Position numbers and translations under genes: made by a program | Notes under the pieces: model-generated | What the model saw: only the letters and a program-made list of their open reading frames with translations | Database searches by the model: none | What the model was told of the DNA's origin: nothing | Shown here: one piece after another, positions 49,757 through 58,206 of the stretch | How the letters are laid out: every line of letters begins with the position of its first letter | Position numbering within the stretch: position 1 is the stretch's first letter | Origin: Mesorhizobium jarvisii | Lineage (GTDB): Bacteria > Pseudomonadota > Alphaproteobacteria > Rhizobiales > Rhizobiaceae | NCBI RefSeq assembly: GCF_003601985.1 | Contig: NZ_QZXA01000016.1 | Coordinates: 46,709-110,708 of the forward strand | DNA length: 64,000 bases | Direction: 5' to 3'

Positions 49757-50184
49757 CACGGGACGAATTCGAACGACACAGCCTGCGCTTTGGCGCTGCG
49801 GTCGAGACATGGCCGGCGCCTTTCCGCCAGCAGGCGCTGGCGCTGCTGGCGGCCGAGCGCAAGGACGACCCGGATGCCGCGCTCGATCGTCTCGTGCTCG
49901 AAGCGGCGCTGACCGATGGCGACGACCAGGCACTGGCGCGCAAGGTGCTGGCCCGTATCGAAGCCGGCTCGGCACGCCCGTCTCTCTTGCCGCGCCTGCT
50001 CTTCAGTCCGGCCGGGTTCGCGGCCTGCGTCGCTGCCGTGCTGGTGGCGGCAACGTTGGCAGGCTACCAGGTGGCGCGGCTACAGGATGATCCGTCCGAT
50101 ACGGAGCTTCTGGCGCTGGCGTCCGGTTCGTCGCTGGCCGATGGCGGTATCGCGGCCGACGCGGAAGGGGAGGGCTCGCTTTGA
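49753..50184 (+). CDS. Membrane protein, probable anti-sigma factor
   Basis: A 143-residue protein starting MTRDEFERHSLRFGAAVETW. The cytoplasmic N-terminal 80 residues are helical (DPDAALDRLVLEAALTDGDD), followed by one membrane segment (FSPAGFAACVAAVLVAATLA) and a short acidic tail. That topology, with overlap to an ECF sigma gene, is typical of anti-sigma factors, though no zinc-binding HxxxCxxC motif is present. It overlaps both neighbours by 4 bases. The role is inferred from order. Confidence 0.72.
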   Translation: MTRDEFERHSLRFGAAVETWPAPFRQQALALLAAERKDDPDAALDRLVLEAALTDGDDQALARKVLARIEAGSARPSLLPRLLFSPAGFAACVAAVLVAATLAGYQVARLQDDPSDTELLALASGSSLADGGIAADAEGEGSL

Positions 50185-50582
50185 AGCGTCCCTGGATATG
50201 GACGGCGACGCTGGTGCTGCTCGCCCTTTCGCTCGCCGTCAACTTCTTCCTGGTCGGTTATGCCATGCACGGGTTGCGCCAGGGCGCGGCGGCGCGCGTA
50301 CTGTTGTCGGAAATTGCCAGCAGCTATCCGCCCGAGGTGAGGAAGGAGTTCCGCGGCATTCTGTGCGACAACCGCTCGCGCACCTTCCAGGCGTTGCGCG
50401 ACTTGCGCAGTGCTCGCGCCAATCTGGCGGCGGCACAAACCGCCAAACCCTTTGATGAAGCGGCGGTGAAGGACGCGATGGCGGCGGTGCGCAGCGCAAC
50501 GACCAACCTTCAGGCGACCATGCAGGATTATCTCCTGACCGCGCTGAAGAACGTTAACGCCAAGCCCGCCGCGGGAGGCTAA
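50181..50582 (+). CDS. Periplasmic heavy-metal sensor-like protein (Metal_resist)
   Basis: A 133-residue protein with an N-terminal membrane anchor (WTATLVLLALSLAVNFFLVG). The periplasmic part is long helices: SEIASSYPPEVRKEFRGILC, LRDLRSARANLAAAQTAKPF, VKDAMAAVRSATTNLQATMQ. This is the Metal_resist/CpxP-Spy-like fold seen in CnrX, ZraP and related envelope-stress sensors. It is the third gene of the sigma operon and may feed an envelope signal to the anti-sigma factor, as CnrX does. One cysteine and few histidines argue against strong metal binding. Confidence 0.8.
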   Translation: MKRPWIWTATLVLLALSLAVNFFLVGYAMHGLRQGAAARVLLSEIASSYPPEVRKEFRGILCDNRSRTFQALRDLRSARANLAAAQTAKPFDEAAVKDAMAAVRSATTNLQATMQDYLLTALKNVNAKPAAGG

Positions 50583-50663
50583 GCCGCGACGGCCCTACTG
50601 ACGGCACAATCGTCGCCGACCTATGTCGATGTCCAACCGGCTTGCGATCGCAAAGATGGAACA

Positions 50664-51824
50664 ATGCGGCACGACAGGCTTGTCCTGACCCTGATTTGGC
50701 GCGAGCTCTCGGCTGGCCTGCGCTCGATGCGCCGACGCGATCTCGTTTGGATCGTCGCTGGCGGTGGGGCGTTGCTCGCCTACGCCATTGCCGACATCGT
50801 CGTCGCCTTGCATGCGGTATCCGCCACCCTGCGTCAGGCGCAGGCGCTGTGGGCGGTCGGCTTGCCGGGGGTGCTTCTTTGCCTTGGCGGCTTCGCCGGC
50901 AGCGCGATCGCAAGACTTTGCCTGTCGCGCGCCTTCGCGCCGTTCCTGAAAGCATTGCCTCTTTCACTCATGGAGCGCCGGCGCATGGCGGCCGTGGCGG
51001 CATGTGCGCTGGGCGTTCCCCTTGCCTTCATCGCGGCGGCGGCCGTGGGCCTTGGGTGTTTCGTCATCGCAAAACCACTGGCGCCGGCCTGGGGTCTCGG
51101 TGCCGTGATGCTGTTTGGCGCCGGCTTTGGCGCGGCGGCGGTGCTGCGCCTGCGGAGCGCTCGCGACCTGGTCCTCAGCGATAGTGCCGATCCGGTGAGC
51201 GATCCGGGCGGGCGCAAGCCTTGGCTCGGCGCCTTCGATCGTTCGACGCCGGCCTGGCTCTCAAGCTGGGCCTGGGACCTGCCCGCCGGGCGCGTAAGGC
51301 TTTCATGGCGGCTGGCGGGGGCAGCCATCCTGTTCGGCCTCGCGGCAGTCGTTGCCGGCTCCATCAGCCTTGCCCGCCATGATGCCGTGCCGGCGGCGAT
51401 GGCCGGGCTGACCGGCGGCCTTCTGGTGTTCATGTTGAGCGCGCGGTTCCATCCACTCGGCTCGCCGGTGCTGCGCACGGCTCCGCTCGGCTTCGTCAGG
51501 GCCTGGCTGCGCCTGGCGCGGCTGCCGCTGCAATTGTCGCTCGCCTTCTTCCTCCTGCCGGCGGGAGCCGCCCTGGCGGCGGAACCGTCGGCCTGGGCGA
51601 TGCCGCTCGCCAGCGGCTTCTGGCTGCTGGCGCTGAACGGCGCCTATGCGGTGTTTGCCGCCTATTTCATGACCGCGCCGTTCGTCGCGGCGCTGACCTT
51701 CCTCAGCGCCATCGCCTACGCCAGCTACGAGACGCTCGAATATGGGCGCACGGTGCTGATCGGTTTTGCCGCCCTTGTGCTGTTTCTGTGGCACCAGGCG
51801 CAACGGAGATATCGCCATGGATAG
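50664..51824 (+). CDS. Putative ABC-2-type permease
   Basis: A 386-residue membrane protein with at least nine hydrophobic segments (for example LVWIVAGGGALLAYAIADIV, LPGVLLCLGGFAGSAIARLC, LFGLAAVVAGSISLARHDAV). It has no recognised domain motif but overlaps an ABC ATPase gene by 8 bases, which makes it the membrane half of an exporter. The composition and helix pairing resemble ABC-2 permeases. It follows the Metal_resist gene by 81 bases on the same strand. The substrate is unknown. Confidence 0.72.
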   Translation: MRHDRLVLTLIWRELSAGLRSMRRRDLVWIVAGGGALLAYAIADIVVALHAVSATLRQAQALWAVGLPGVLLCLGGFAGSAIARLCLSRAFAPFLKALPLSLMERRRMAAVAACALGVPLAFIAAAAVGLGCFVIAKPLAPAWGLGAVMLFGAGFGAAAVLRLRSARDLVLSDSADPVSDPGGRKPWLGAFDRSTPAWLSSWAWDLPAGRVRLSWRLAGAAILFGLAAVVAGSISLARHDAVPAAMAGLTGGLLVFMLSARFHPLGSPVLRTAPLGFVRAWLRLARLPLQLSLAFFLLPAGAALAAEPSAWAMPLASGFWLLALNGAYAVFAAYFMTAPFVAALTFLSAIAYASYETLEYGRTVLIGFAALVLFLWHQAQRRYRHG

Positions 51825-52575
51825 CAGCATCGATCCTGCCGAAATCCTCGCGGTTCGCGGGCTCAGCGCCGGCTATGCTGGCCGCGCGGTCGTCAGCGGC
51901 ATCGACCTGTCGCTCGACAGGGGCGACATCCTCGGCCTGCTCGGCGCCAACGGTTCGGGCAAGTCCACCTTGCTCAGGGCCATCACCGGCCAGATTCGGC
52001 CGCTCGGGGGGACCGTGGCGATCGATGGCGCCGACCTTGTCAGGGCACCGGAACGCGCCAAGTCAGGCTTCGGCCTTGCCGTGGATCCATTCGACCTGCC
52101 GGCGGCGCTGAGCGGGCGGCAATATCTCCAACTCGTCGCCTCGATCCGCGGCTGCGCCGAAGACGACTGGCCTGGCGTCGATGTCACTGATCGGCTTGGG
52201 CTCAATCGCTGGATCGAACGGCCGATAGCCGAATATTCGCTCGGCACGCGGGCCAAGATCGCCATTGCCGCGGCCCTGCTCGGCACGCCACCGCTACTGA
52301 TCCTCGATGAGTCCCTGAACGGCCTCGATCCGCTTGCCGCCTTCGAGGTGAAGCGCATCATCCTGGCCCTGGCTTCCAATGGCCGCCATGCCGTCATCAT
52401 CTCCACCCATGTCGTGGAAGCAGTGCCGGGCCTGTGCAACCGCGCCATCCTCCTGGCCGATGGCCGCATGGCACGCGCGTGGCACGCAAGGCAACTGGCC
52501 GAGGCCGGCCAGATGCCCGGCGCCTTCGAAGCCGAAGTCATGCAGGCGCTGGCGGTCCAGGCGGCCGATGGGTGA
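51817..52575 (+). CDS. ABC transporter ATP-binding protein
   Basis: A 252-residue ATPase. Walker A LLGANGSGKSTLLRAITGQI, Walker B LLILDESLNGLDP, H-loop VIISTHVVEAV. The signature is degenerate: EYSLGTRAKIAIAAAL replaces LSGGQ. This S-L-G-T/M-R variant is common in ABC-2 exporters for lipids and bacteriocins, so it is not a sign of decay. ATG 51817 follows CAACGGAGATATCGCC. It overlaps the preceding permease gene by 8 bases; together they form an exporter. Confidence 0.88.
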   Translation: MDSSIDPAEILAVRGLSAGYAGRAVVSGIDLSLDRGDILGLLGANGSGKSTLLRAITGQIRPLGGTVAIDGADLVRAPERAKSGFGLAVDPFDLPAALSGRQYLQLVASIRGCAEDDWPGVDVTDRLGLNRWIERPIAEYSLGTRAKIAIAAALLGTPPLLILDESLNGLDPLAAFEVKRIILALASNGRHAVIISTHVVEAVPGLCNRAILLADGRMARAWHARQLAEAGQMPGAFEAEVMQALAVQAADG

Positions 52576-52638
52576 TGGCACGTCGCGCCTGGACGGCTGA
52601 AACCCAGGCGTTTCGCAACGGCTGCGGTCACGCAGGGC

Positions 52639-53643
52639 TCAAACCTCCAGGCAGACCTTGCCGAAATGCTTCCGCGCTGCGTAGTGCGTGAAGGCGGCGG
52701 CTATCTCGCGCAGCGGGAAGCGACGGTCGATGACGGGCTTGATGCGATTGACGTCTATGGCGCGGATCATGTCCTCCTGGTCCGCCCGGCTGCCGATCGA
52801 AATGCCGCTGATGCGGATCTGGTTCGAGAATATGGCCGGGATCGAGACATCTGCCGCAAAGCCGGTCAGCACGCCAATCAGGGCGATGTGGCCGCCTGTC
52901 CGGCAGGCGGCTATGGACTGCGCCAGCGTGGCGGGGCCGCCGACTTCGATCACGTGATCGACGCCGCGGCCATCCGTCAGCTCCCGAACCTTGCGGCTCC
53001 AGTCCGGCACGGCCTTGTAGTTGATGACGGCGTCGGCGCCGAGGCGGCTCAGCCGCTCCAGCTTTTCCTCGTCGGAGGAGGTGGCGATGACCCGGGCGCC
53101 GGCGGCCTTGGCGAATTGCAGCGCAAACAACGACACGCTGCCGGTGCCCAGAACCAGCACCGTGTCGCCGGGCCTGACCTTGCCGGATACGACCAGGCCT
53201 CGCCAGGCGGTGACGCCGGTGCAGGTCAGCGCCGCGGCTTCCCCGTGCGTATAGCCCGCGGGAGCTTTGGTGAAGGCCTGCGCGGGCATGCAGACATATT
53301 CGCTGGCGAAGCCGTCGAAACTCTCTCCTGGAATGTCGCGCCTGGTGGCGGGCGTCATGTCGCCGTCAAGCCACCGGGGATAGAAGACACTGACGACGCT
53401 GTCGCCGGGCTTGAGCGCATCGACTTTGCTGCCGACGGCGATCACTTCACCCGCACCGTCGGACAGCGGCACGCGGCGGTCGGCCAGCTTTGTCTTGCCT
53501 TGCACGGCGAAATCGTCGCGCATGTTCAACGAGCAGGCGCGGATCCTGACCATCACGTCACCAGGGCTCGGCTGCGGCGGATCTTCCTCGACCAAGTCGA
53601 GCCTGTCCAAGCCACCCGGCGCTCGTAGCCTGACCAGCCTCAT
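52639..53643 (-). CDS. Zinc-free MDR alcohol dehydrogenase / quinone reductase-like
   Basis: A 334-residue medium-chain dehydrogenase starting MRLVRLRAPGGLDRLDLVEE. The coenzyme site is GDTVLVLGTGSVSLFALQFA; RDDFAVQGKTKLADRRVPLS begins the catalytic domain. It lacks the structural-zinc cysteines. It is similar in length and motifs to the gene at 34382 and probably a paralogue. The ATG at 53643 has CGGAGAAGACA in front; the frame extends to 53811 without support. It is convergent with the ABC ATPase gene and followed on its own strand by nothing obvious. Confidence 0.87.
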   Translation of the reverse strand: MRLVRLRAPGGLDRLDLVEEDPPQPSPGDVMVRIRACSLNMRDDFAVQGKTKLADRRVPLSDGAGEVIAVGSKVDALKPGDSVVSVFYPRWLDGDMTPATRRDIPGESFDGFASEYVCMPAQAFTKAPAGYTHGEAAALTCTGVTAWRGLVVSGKVRPGDTVLVLGTGSVSLFALQFAKAAGARVIATSSDEEKLERLSRLGADAVINYKAVPDWSRKVRELTDGRGVDHVIEVGGPATLAQSIAACRTGGHIALIGVLTGFAADVSIPAIFSNQIRISGISIGSRADQEDMIRAIDVNRIKPVIDRRFPLREIAAAFTHYAARKHFGKVCLEV

Positions 53644-53687
53644 TGTCTTCTCCGAAATGTGGGATGTTTGATGCAGGCGCGCCGGCT

Positions 53688-53960
53688 CTATCGGACCTGG
53701 CGGCCGGAAATCACCCGCAGCCAGGGTGCCAGATGAAAGGCGCTCATCAAGAGATACATGGCCGGCATCCCGGTCAAAGACGGGCCGGTCAGCGGGGAGG
53801 CGCCCATGCACAGCATGGCCGCGTCGCCGCCTTGCAGGCAGGACAGCAGGGCCATCAGGGCGAAGGTGGGCGCCGCGGCGAGGCAGAGCCAGTCGGCGAC
53901 GCCAAGGGTGGTGGTGCTTTCACGGGTCGCGCTGGCGGTGCTTATGTGGGTATCGCTCAT
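53688..53960 (-). CDS. Small membrane protein (90 aa)
   Basis: A 90-residue protein starting MSDTHISTASATRESTTTLG. Two hydrophobic segments are visible (WLCLAAAPTFALMALLSCLQ, GMPAMYLLMSAFHLAPWL), with several Met and Cys residues between them. I know similar short proteins as hypothetical rhizobial membrane proteins. It lies upstream of the MDR gene and downstream of DUF899 on the same strand, so the three may be one regulated group. Confidence 0.65.
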   Translation of the reverse strand: MSDTHISTASATRESTTTLGVADWLCLAAAPTFALMALLSCLQGGDAAMLCMGASPLTGPSLTGMPAMYLLMSAFHLAPWLRVISGRQVR

Positions 53961-54000
53961 GATCTTAATTCCTTGATGGTCGCGGTCCTTCAGGATTTGG

Positions 54001-54035
54001 GCTCCTCTCCCTCGCCAAGAGCGAGGGAGAGGAGC
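54001..54035. terminator. Perfect 15-bp hairpin after the DUF899 gene
   Basis: GCTCCTCTCCCTCGC (54001-54015) and GCGAGGGAGAGGAGC (54021-54035) pair perfectly around CAAGA. It lies 21 bases past the DUF899 stop on the minus strand. No T-run is seen on the minus strand. It may be a repeat-derived terminator. Confidence 0.6.
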
Positions 54036-54056
54036 GCTTTCCTGTCCAGTCCCTGC

Positions 54057-54806
54057 TTACTCACCCTTATCCCTGAAGGCGGCTTCGCCGGCGGCGGCCA
54101 CTTCGGCCCATTTCTTGTCCGCCCCGGCTTCGTAATTGTCGTGCCAGTTCCACCAGCTGTAGAGCGGGGTCTGGGGATAGCCTTCGGGCGAATCCTCCCA
54201 GATCTCCTGGCGGCCGAGCGGGGTAGCGTCGAGATAGCTCCAGACCGTGCCCATCTGCTCGTCGCCGCGGCTGTTGATGAGATAGGTGCGGAAGACGCGG
54301 TCGCCGTCATGGATGAAGACGTTGTGGCCGTGCCACTCGTCGACGCCGAAATCCTTGTCGAAGCTGTCGGTGATCGTGTACCAGGGCATCTCCCAGCCCA
54401 TCCGCGCCTTCAGCCTGACAATGTCGGCCTGCGGTGCCCGTGAGGCGTAGGCCAGCGTGGTGTTGCGGGCGTTGAGATGGGCGAGGTGGCCGACCTGGTC
54501 GGCGCCGAGTGAGCAGCCGCGGCAGGCATGATCGGGCCAGCCATAGACGCCCGGCTCGAAGAAGGCGCGGTAGACGATCAGCTGGCGGCGGCCTTCGAAC
54601 AGGTCGAGCAGGCTTGCCTTGCCGTTGGGGCCTTCGAATACATAGGCCTTGTCCACTTCCATCCACGGCATGCGCCGGCGTTCGGCGGCGAGCGCGTCCT
54701 TGGCGCGCAGCGTCGCCTTCTCCTTCACCAGCATCTTTTCGCGGGCAGCGTCCCATTCCTGCCGCGAAACGATCGGTGGGGTCTTCATCGTCATGTGCTT
54801 GGTCAT
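54057..54806 (-). CDS. DUF899 thioredoxin-like protein
   Basis: A 249-residue protein of the DUF899 family. YVFEGPNGKASLLDLFEGRR and LIVYRAFFEPGVYGWPDHAC start the thioredoxin-like fold, with a CRGC pair in the first helix (HACRGCSLGAD). FFHDGDRVFRTYLINSRGDE-type sequence (FIHDGDRVFRTYLINSRGDE) and YSWWNWHDNYEAGADK complete it. Family members are cytoplasmic and mostly uncharacterised; a redox or peroxidatic role is suspected. The ribosome site AAGGAGAAGACC precedes 54806. A 27-bp element (54892-54918) upstream recurs before the HTH gene at 55194. Confidence 0.85.
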   Translation of the reverse strand: MTKHMTMKTPPIVSRQEWDAAREKMLVKEKATLRAKDALAAERRRMPWMEVDKAYVFEGPNGKASLLDLFEGRRQLIVYRAFFEPGVYGWPDHACRGCSLGADQVGHLAHLNARNTTLAYASRAPQADIVRLKARMGWEMPWYTITDSFDKDFGVDEWHGHNVFIHDGDRVFRTYLINSRGDEQMGTVWSYLDATPLGRQEIWEDSPEGYPQTPLYSWWNWHDNYEAGADKKWAEVAAAGEAAFRDKGE

Positions 54807-55193
54807 TGGTCTTCTCCTTTGTCAGTCATGGTGCCGTCGCGGGCCGTGATCGCCTTGGGATCCAGGCTAGAGCGATGAGGCTGGGTGAGGTGAGTTACAT
54901 CTGCGACGGGATTTGAATCATCCGGCACGGCGCAGCAGGGGTGGCGGGGGCGTGCGGTGTGTTCGAGATTGTCGGTTGCAGGCATTTTCAACTATCCCTA
55001 ATGAGATGCTTACTATTAATACCTGAGATGCTCAGGCTAACGAGTGCCGGAATTGGCGTCAACGGTGCCGATGGCGGCCTCAGCCACATGGCTAGGTCTC
55101 CATCGGGCCAACGCCGCTTGCTGACCGGCGGTGGTGATTTAAGTTAGGGCGCAAACGTGCCGGGGTGGGAGTTACAAGTGTGACGGGATTTGA
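54807..55193. promoter_or_regulatory. Divergent region between DUF899 and the HTH gene
   Basis: 387 bases with no supported gene. It holds both copies of the 27-bp direct repeat and an AT-richer stretch near 54985-55030 (TTTTCAACTATCCCTAATGA, ACTATTAATACC) where promoters are likely. A 62-codon frame at 54803-54991 (minus) overlaps it but has no codon or ribosome support. Confidence 0.5.
54892..54918. repeat. 27-bp direct repeat, copy A
   Basis: GAGTTACATCTGCGACGGGA then TTTGAAT. Differs from copy B (55169-55195) at three positions (24 of 27 identical). It lies 86 bases upstream of the DUF899 start. It may be an operator of the neighbouring HTH protein. Confidence 0.7.
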
Positions 55194-55195
55194 AT
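55169..55195. repeat. 27-bp direct repeat, copy B
   Basis: GAGTTACAAGTGTGACGGGA then TTTGAAT. The last two bases are the first two of the ATG of the HTH gene (55194), so a protein bound here would block its translation start or promoter. Same orientation as copy A. Confidence 0.7.
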
Positions 55196-56414
55196 GGACT
55201 CGCTGATCACCGCGGCGGCGCTGGCGCTGGCGGCGGGTGATCCGCTCGGGGCGCTCGACCGCGTCGCCCTGCGCGAGGACGCGCCGGCGCTGGCGCTGCG
55301 CGGCATCGCCATGGCGCAGCTCGGCGACTTCGATCGCGCCAAGCTTCTGTTGCGGCGGGCCGCGCGCGCCTTCAGCCCGAAAGAAGCTGTCGCGCGCGCC
55401 AGATGCGTCGTCGCGGAGGCCGAGATCGCGCTGGTCTCGCGTGACCTGGGCTGGCCGGCCAAGGCGCTCGACGCGGCGCGCACGACGCTGGAAAAGCATG
55501 GCGACCGGCTGAACGCGGCGCATGCCGGCCACCTCAAGGTGCGGCGCCTGCTGTTGATCGGCCGGCTCGACGAGGCCGAGCACGTGCTGGCCGGGCTCGA
55601 CCCGACGCCGCTGCCGCCGGCCGCGCGGGCCGCGCATGAGCTCGCCGTCGCCGGCATCGCCATGCGGCGGCTCAGAACCCGGCCGGCGCGCGCGGCGCTG
55701 GAATGGGCGCGCAACGCCGCCCGCCAGGCCGGCATTCCAGGCCTTATGGCCGAGGTCGCCACCGCATCCCTGGCGCTGGAAACGCCGGCGGCGCGGCTGA
55801 TCACGCAAGGCAGGGAGCAGCCGCTGCTGCTCGAAGAGGTCGAGGCGCTGCAGGCATCGCCGGCGCTGGTCGTCGATGCCTTTCGCTACACCGTGCGCGC
55901 CGGGGACCGAACAGTCTCGCTGGCGAGCCGGCCGGTGCTGTTCGCGCTGGCGCGCGCACTCGCTGAAGCCTGGCCCGGGGATGTGTCGCGAGAGGAGCTC
56001 GTGGCGCGGGCCTTTGGCGGCAAGCATGCCGATGAATCGCACCGCGCCCGGCTGCGCGTCGAGATCGGCCGGCTGCGCGCCGAGCTTGCAGCACTTGCCG
56101 ACATCAGCGCCACCAAGCGCGGTTTCACGCTGGCGCCGGGCCTGGCGCGCGCGGTGATGGTGCTGGCGCGGCCGATCGAGGAACGCCACGCCGCCGTGCT
56201 GGCCTTGCTCGCCGATGGCGAAGCCTGGTCGAGCTCGGCGCTGGCGCTGGCGCTCGGAACCGGCCAGCGCAGCGTGCAGCGGGCGCTGGAGCCGCTCGCC
56301 GAGGCCGGCAAGGTGCAGTCTTTCGGCCATGGCCGGGCGCGCCGCTGGATGACGCCGCCGGTGGCCGGATTCACGACCACCTTGTTACTCCCGGCGCCGC
56401 TGCCAAACGGCTAA
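55194..56414 (+). CDS. Helix-turn-helix protein with TPR-like N-terminus
   Basis: A 406-residue protein. The N-terminal 200 residues are Ala/Leu/Arg-rich paired helices like tetratricopeptide repeats (AMAQLGDFDRAKLLLRRAAR, LIGRLDEAEHVLAGL). A middle segment (RPVLFALARALAEAWPGDVS onward, KHADESHRARLRVEIGRLRA) looks like an OmpR/SARP-type winged helix. The end, SSALALALGTGQRSVQRALE then PLAEAGKVQSFGHGRARRWM, is a second winged helix. I do not recognise a named family; a one-component regulator is likely. The ATG at 55194 overlaps repeat B and has only a weak ribosome site. Confidence 0.72.
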   Translation: MDSLITAAALALAAGDPLGALDRVALREDAPALALRGIAMAQLGDFDRAKLLLRRAARAFSPKEAVARARCVVAEAEIALVSRDLGWPAKALDAARTTLEKHGDRLNAAHAGHLKVRRLLLIGRLDEAEHVLAGLDPTPLPPAARAAHELAVAGIAMRRLRTRPARAALEWARNAARQAGIPGLMAEVATASLALETPAARLITQGREQPLLLEEVEALQASPALVVDAFRYTVRAGDRTVSLASRPVLFALARALAEAWPGDVSREELVARAFGGKHADESHRARLRVEIGRLRAELAALADISATKRGFTLAPGLARAVMVLARPIEERHAAVLALLADGEAWSSSALALALGTGQRSVQRALEPLAEAGKVQSFGHGRARRWMTPPVAGFTTTLLLPAPLPNG

Positions 56415-56554
56415 GGTGTGGCGATATTCAGGTGAGGCCGGTCTGCAAACGGCGGCTTCCTGCGCTTCCGGTGCTCACGTACGAAAAGTACGCTCCGCTC
56501 CGGTTCTCGGAAGCCACCATTTTCGACTCGGCCTGACCTGAATCTCGACACACC
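56415..56554. repeat. Long imperfect hairpin repeat, copy 2
   Basis: Outer arms GGTGTGGCGATATTCAGGTG (56415) and the reverse complement ending CTCGACACACC (56554) pair with few mismatches. The centre is GTGCTCACGTACGAAAAGTA around 56475. The block CGCTCCGGTTCTCGGAAGCC to GACTCG matches copy 1 (12166-12336). It starts one base after the stop of the HTH gene, as copy 1 starts at the MBL stop. Confidence 0.72.
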
Positions 56555-56602
56555 TAAATCCCGTAACGTAGATCAGCGGATGACGACCACGAGGATCAAG
56601 AC

Positions 56603-57235
56603 ATGAAGCATTCACCGGCCGAAATCCTGCGCGAATACGGACCCTTTCCCGGCGTGGAGCGGATACATGGGGTGAGCTTCGACGGCGAGAACGTCTGGTT
56701 TGCCTCGGGCGACAGGCTGAACGCCTTCGATCCGCAAAGCGGGCAGACGCTGCGTTCGATCGATGTCGCCGCACACGCCGGCACCGCCTTTGACGGCCGG
56801 CATTTCTTCCAGCTCGCCAATGATCGCATCCAGAAGATCGATCCCGATACGGGCGCGGTGCTCGCCACGATCCCGGCGCCCGGCGGCGGCCGTGACTCCG
56901 GGCTGACCTGGGCCGAAGGCACGCTGTGGGTGGGGCAGTACCGCGAGCGCAAGATCCACCAGATCGACCCCGAGACCGGAAAAATCCTGCGCAGCATCGA
57001 ATCCAGCCGCTTCGTCACCGGTGTGACCTGGGTGGATGGCGAATTGTGGCACGCCACCTGGGAGGGCGACGAGAGCGATCTGCGCCGCGTAGACCCGAGA
57101 ACCGGCAAGCTTCTGGAGAGGCTCGACATGCCGGCCGGCATGAGCGTCTCGGGGCTGGAATCCGACGGCGCCGACCGCCTGTTCTGCGGCAGCACATCCA
57201 CTCCGGTGGTGCGGGCGGTGCGCCGGCCGAAATGA
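56603..57235 (+). CDS. Beta-propeller (YncE/SMP-30-like) protein
   Basis: A 210-residue protein, MKHSPAEILREYGPFPGVER, made of four to five repeats of the form GVSFDGENVWFASGDRLNAF, DPQSGQTLRS, GLTWAEGTLWVGQYRERKIH, QIDPETGKILRS. The D-P-x-T-G-x-x-L-x-S turn recurs and marks YVTN/YncE-type propellers or the glutamine-cyclotransferase fold. No signal peptide, so it is cytoplasmic. It is short for a full seven-blade propeller and may dimerise. ACGAGGATCAAGAC precedes the ATG; a hairpin at 57271-57298 follows. Confidence 0.75.
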   Translation: MKHSPAEILREYGPFPGVERIHGVSFDGENVWFASGDRLNAFDPQSGQTLRSIDVAAHAGTAFDGRHFFQLANDRIQKIDPDTGAVLATIPAPGGGRDSGLTWAEGTLWVGQYRERKIHQIDPETGKILRSIESSRFVTGVTWVDGELWHATWEGDESDLRRVDPRTGKLLERLDMPAGMSVSGLESDGADRLFCGSTSTPVVRAVRRPK

Positions 57236-57270
57236 GCCGGTTCCCCTGACGAAGACATCAAGTCTGTGAA

Positions 57271-57298
57271 GTCGCCGGCGAATTTGTCCGCCGGCGAC
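57271..57298 (+). terminator. Hairpin after the beta-propeller gene
   Basis: GTCGCCGGCG (57271-57280) and CGCCGGCGAC (57289-57298) pair perfectly around AATTTGTC. It lies 35 bases after the stop and about 78 before the aldo/keto reductase start. No T-run follows. Confidence 0.55.
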
Positions 57299-57375
57299 TG
57301 GTCGTCGTCCCGGCACGTGCCTAGATAGGCTGGGTCGGGCGACCGCCCGGACATTTCTTCGCAAAGGATCCGACC

Positions 57376-58206
57376 ATGCCAGAACTGATGACGTTGAACG
57401 ACGGCACCGCCATTCCCCAGCTAGGCCTTGGCGTGTGGCAGGTCGATCACGGCATCACCGCCGATGTGGTGGGCTGGGCGATCAAGGCCGGCTACCGGCT
57501 GATCGACACCGCGCAGGGCTACCGGAACGAGGAAGGCGTCGGCGAGGCGATCCGCGCCGCCGATGTGCCGAGAAGCGAGCTGTACATCACCTCGAAGCTG
57601 CGCAACGGCGCGCATGAGCGCGACGCGGCGCTCCGCGCTTTCGACGACACGATGGAAAAACTCGGCATCGAGCAGCTTGACCTGTTCCTGATCCACTGGC
57701 CGGTGCCCAGCCGCGACAAATATGTCGAGGCCTGGAAGACCCTGATCGAGCTGAAGCAGGCCGGCCGCATCAAGTCGATCGGCGTTTCGAATTTCAACAG
57801 GGATCATCTGGAACGCATCATCGGCGAGACCGGCGTGGTTCCGGTGGCCAACCAGATCGAGCTGCATCCGCGCTTCCAGCAGCGCGCGCTCAGGGAATTT
57901 CATGCCGGGCATGACATCCAAACGGAGAGCTGGAGCCCGCTCGGCAGCGGCCGGCTGCTCGGCGACCCGACGATCGCGGGCATTGCAGCGAAGCATGGCA
58001 AGTCCGCCGCGCAGACGATCATCCGCTGGCATCTCCAGCAAGGGCTGATCGTCATCCCCAAATCGATCCACCAGGACCGCATCGCGGCCAATTTCGACGT
58101 CTTCGACTTCGAACTGGACACGCAGGACCTGAAGACGATCGCGGGCATGGATTCGGCCGACGGACGGGATGGACCGAACCCGGCGACGGCGGCGTTTTTG
58201 TTTTGA
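57376..58206 (+). CDS. Aldo/keto reductase
   Basis: A 276-residue NADPH-dependent aldo/keto reductase (AKR5/2,5-diketo-D-gluconate reductase group). The catalytic tetrad is present: Asp and Tyr in LIDTAQGYRNEEGVGEAIRA, Lys in ITSKLRNG, His in LFLIHWPVPS. GVSNFNRDHLERII and VIPKSIHQDRIAANFDVFDF are the coenzyme loops. It reduces small aldehydes or ketones in the cytoplasm. AAAGGATCCGACC precedes the ATG. The gene stands alone; a repeat-rich region follows. Confidence 0.92.
   Translation: MPELMTLNDGTAIPQLGLGVWQVDHGITADVVGWAIKAGYRLIDTAQGYRNEEGVGEAIRAADVPRSELYITSKLRNGAHERDAALRAFDDTMEKLGIEQLDLFLIHWPVPSRDKYVEAWKTLIELKQAGRIKSIGVSNFNRDHLERIIGETGVVPVANQIELHPRFQQRALREFHAGHDIQTESWSPLGSGRLLGDPTIAGIAAKHGKSAAQTIIRWHLQQGLIVIPKSIHQDRIAANFDVFDFELDTQDLKTIAGMDSADGRDGPNPATAAFLF

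Noticed and set aside
51817..52575. Loss of the ABC signature as a sign of a dead transporter
   Set aside because: The S-L-G-T-R variant is normal for ABC-2 exporters and all other motifs are intact.
54803..54991. A 62-codon minus-strand frame just upstream of DUF899
   Set aside because: No ribosome site, poor composition, and its end contains the DUF899 ribosome site; it covers the promoter region.
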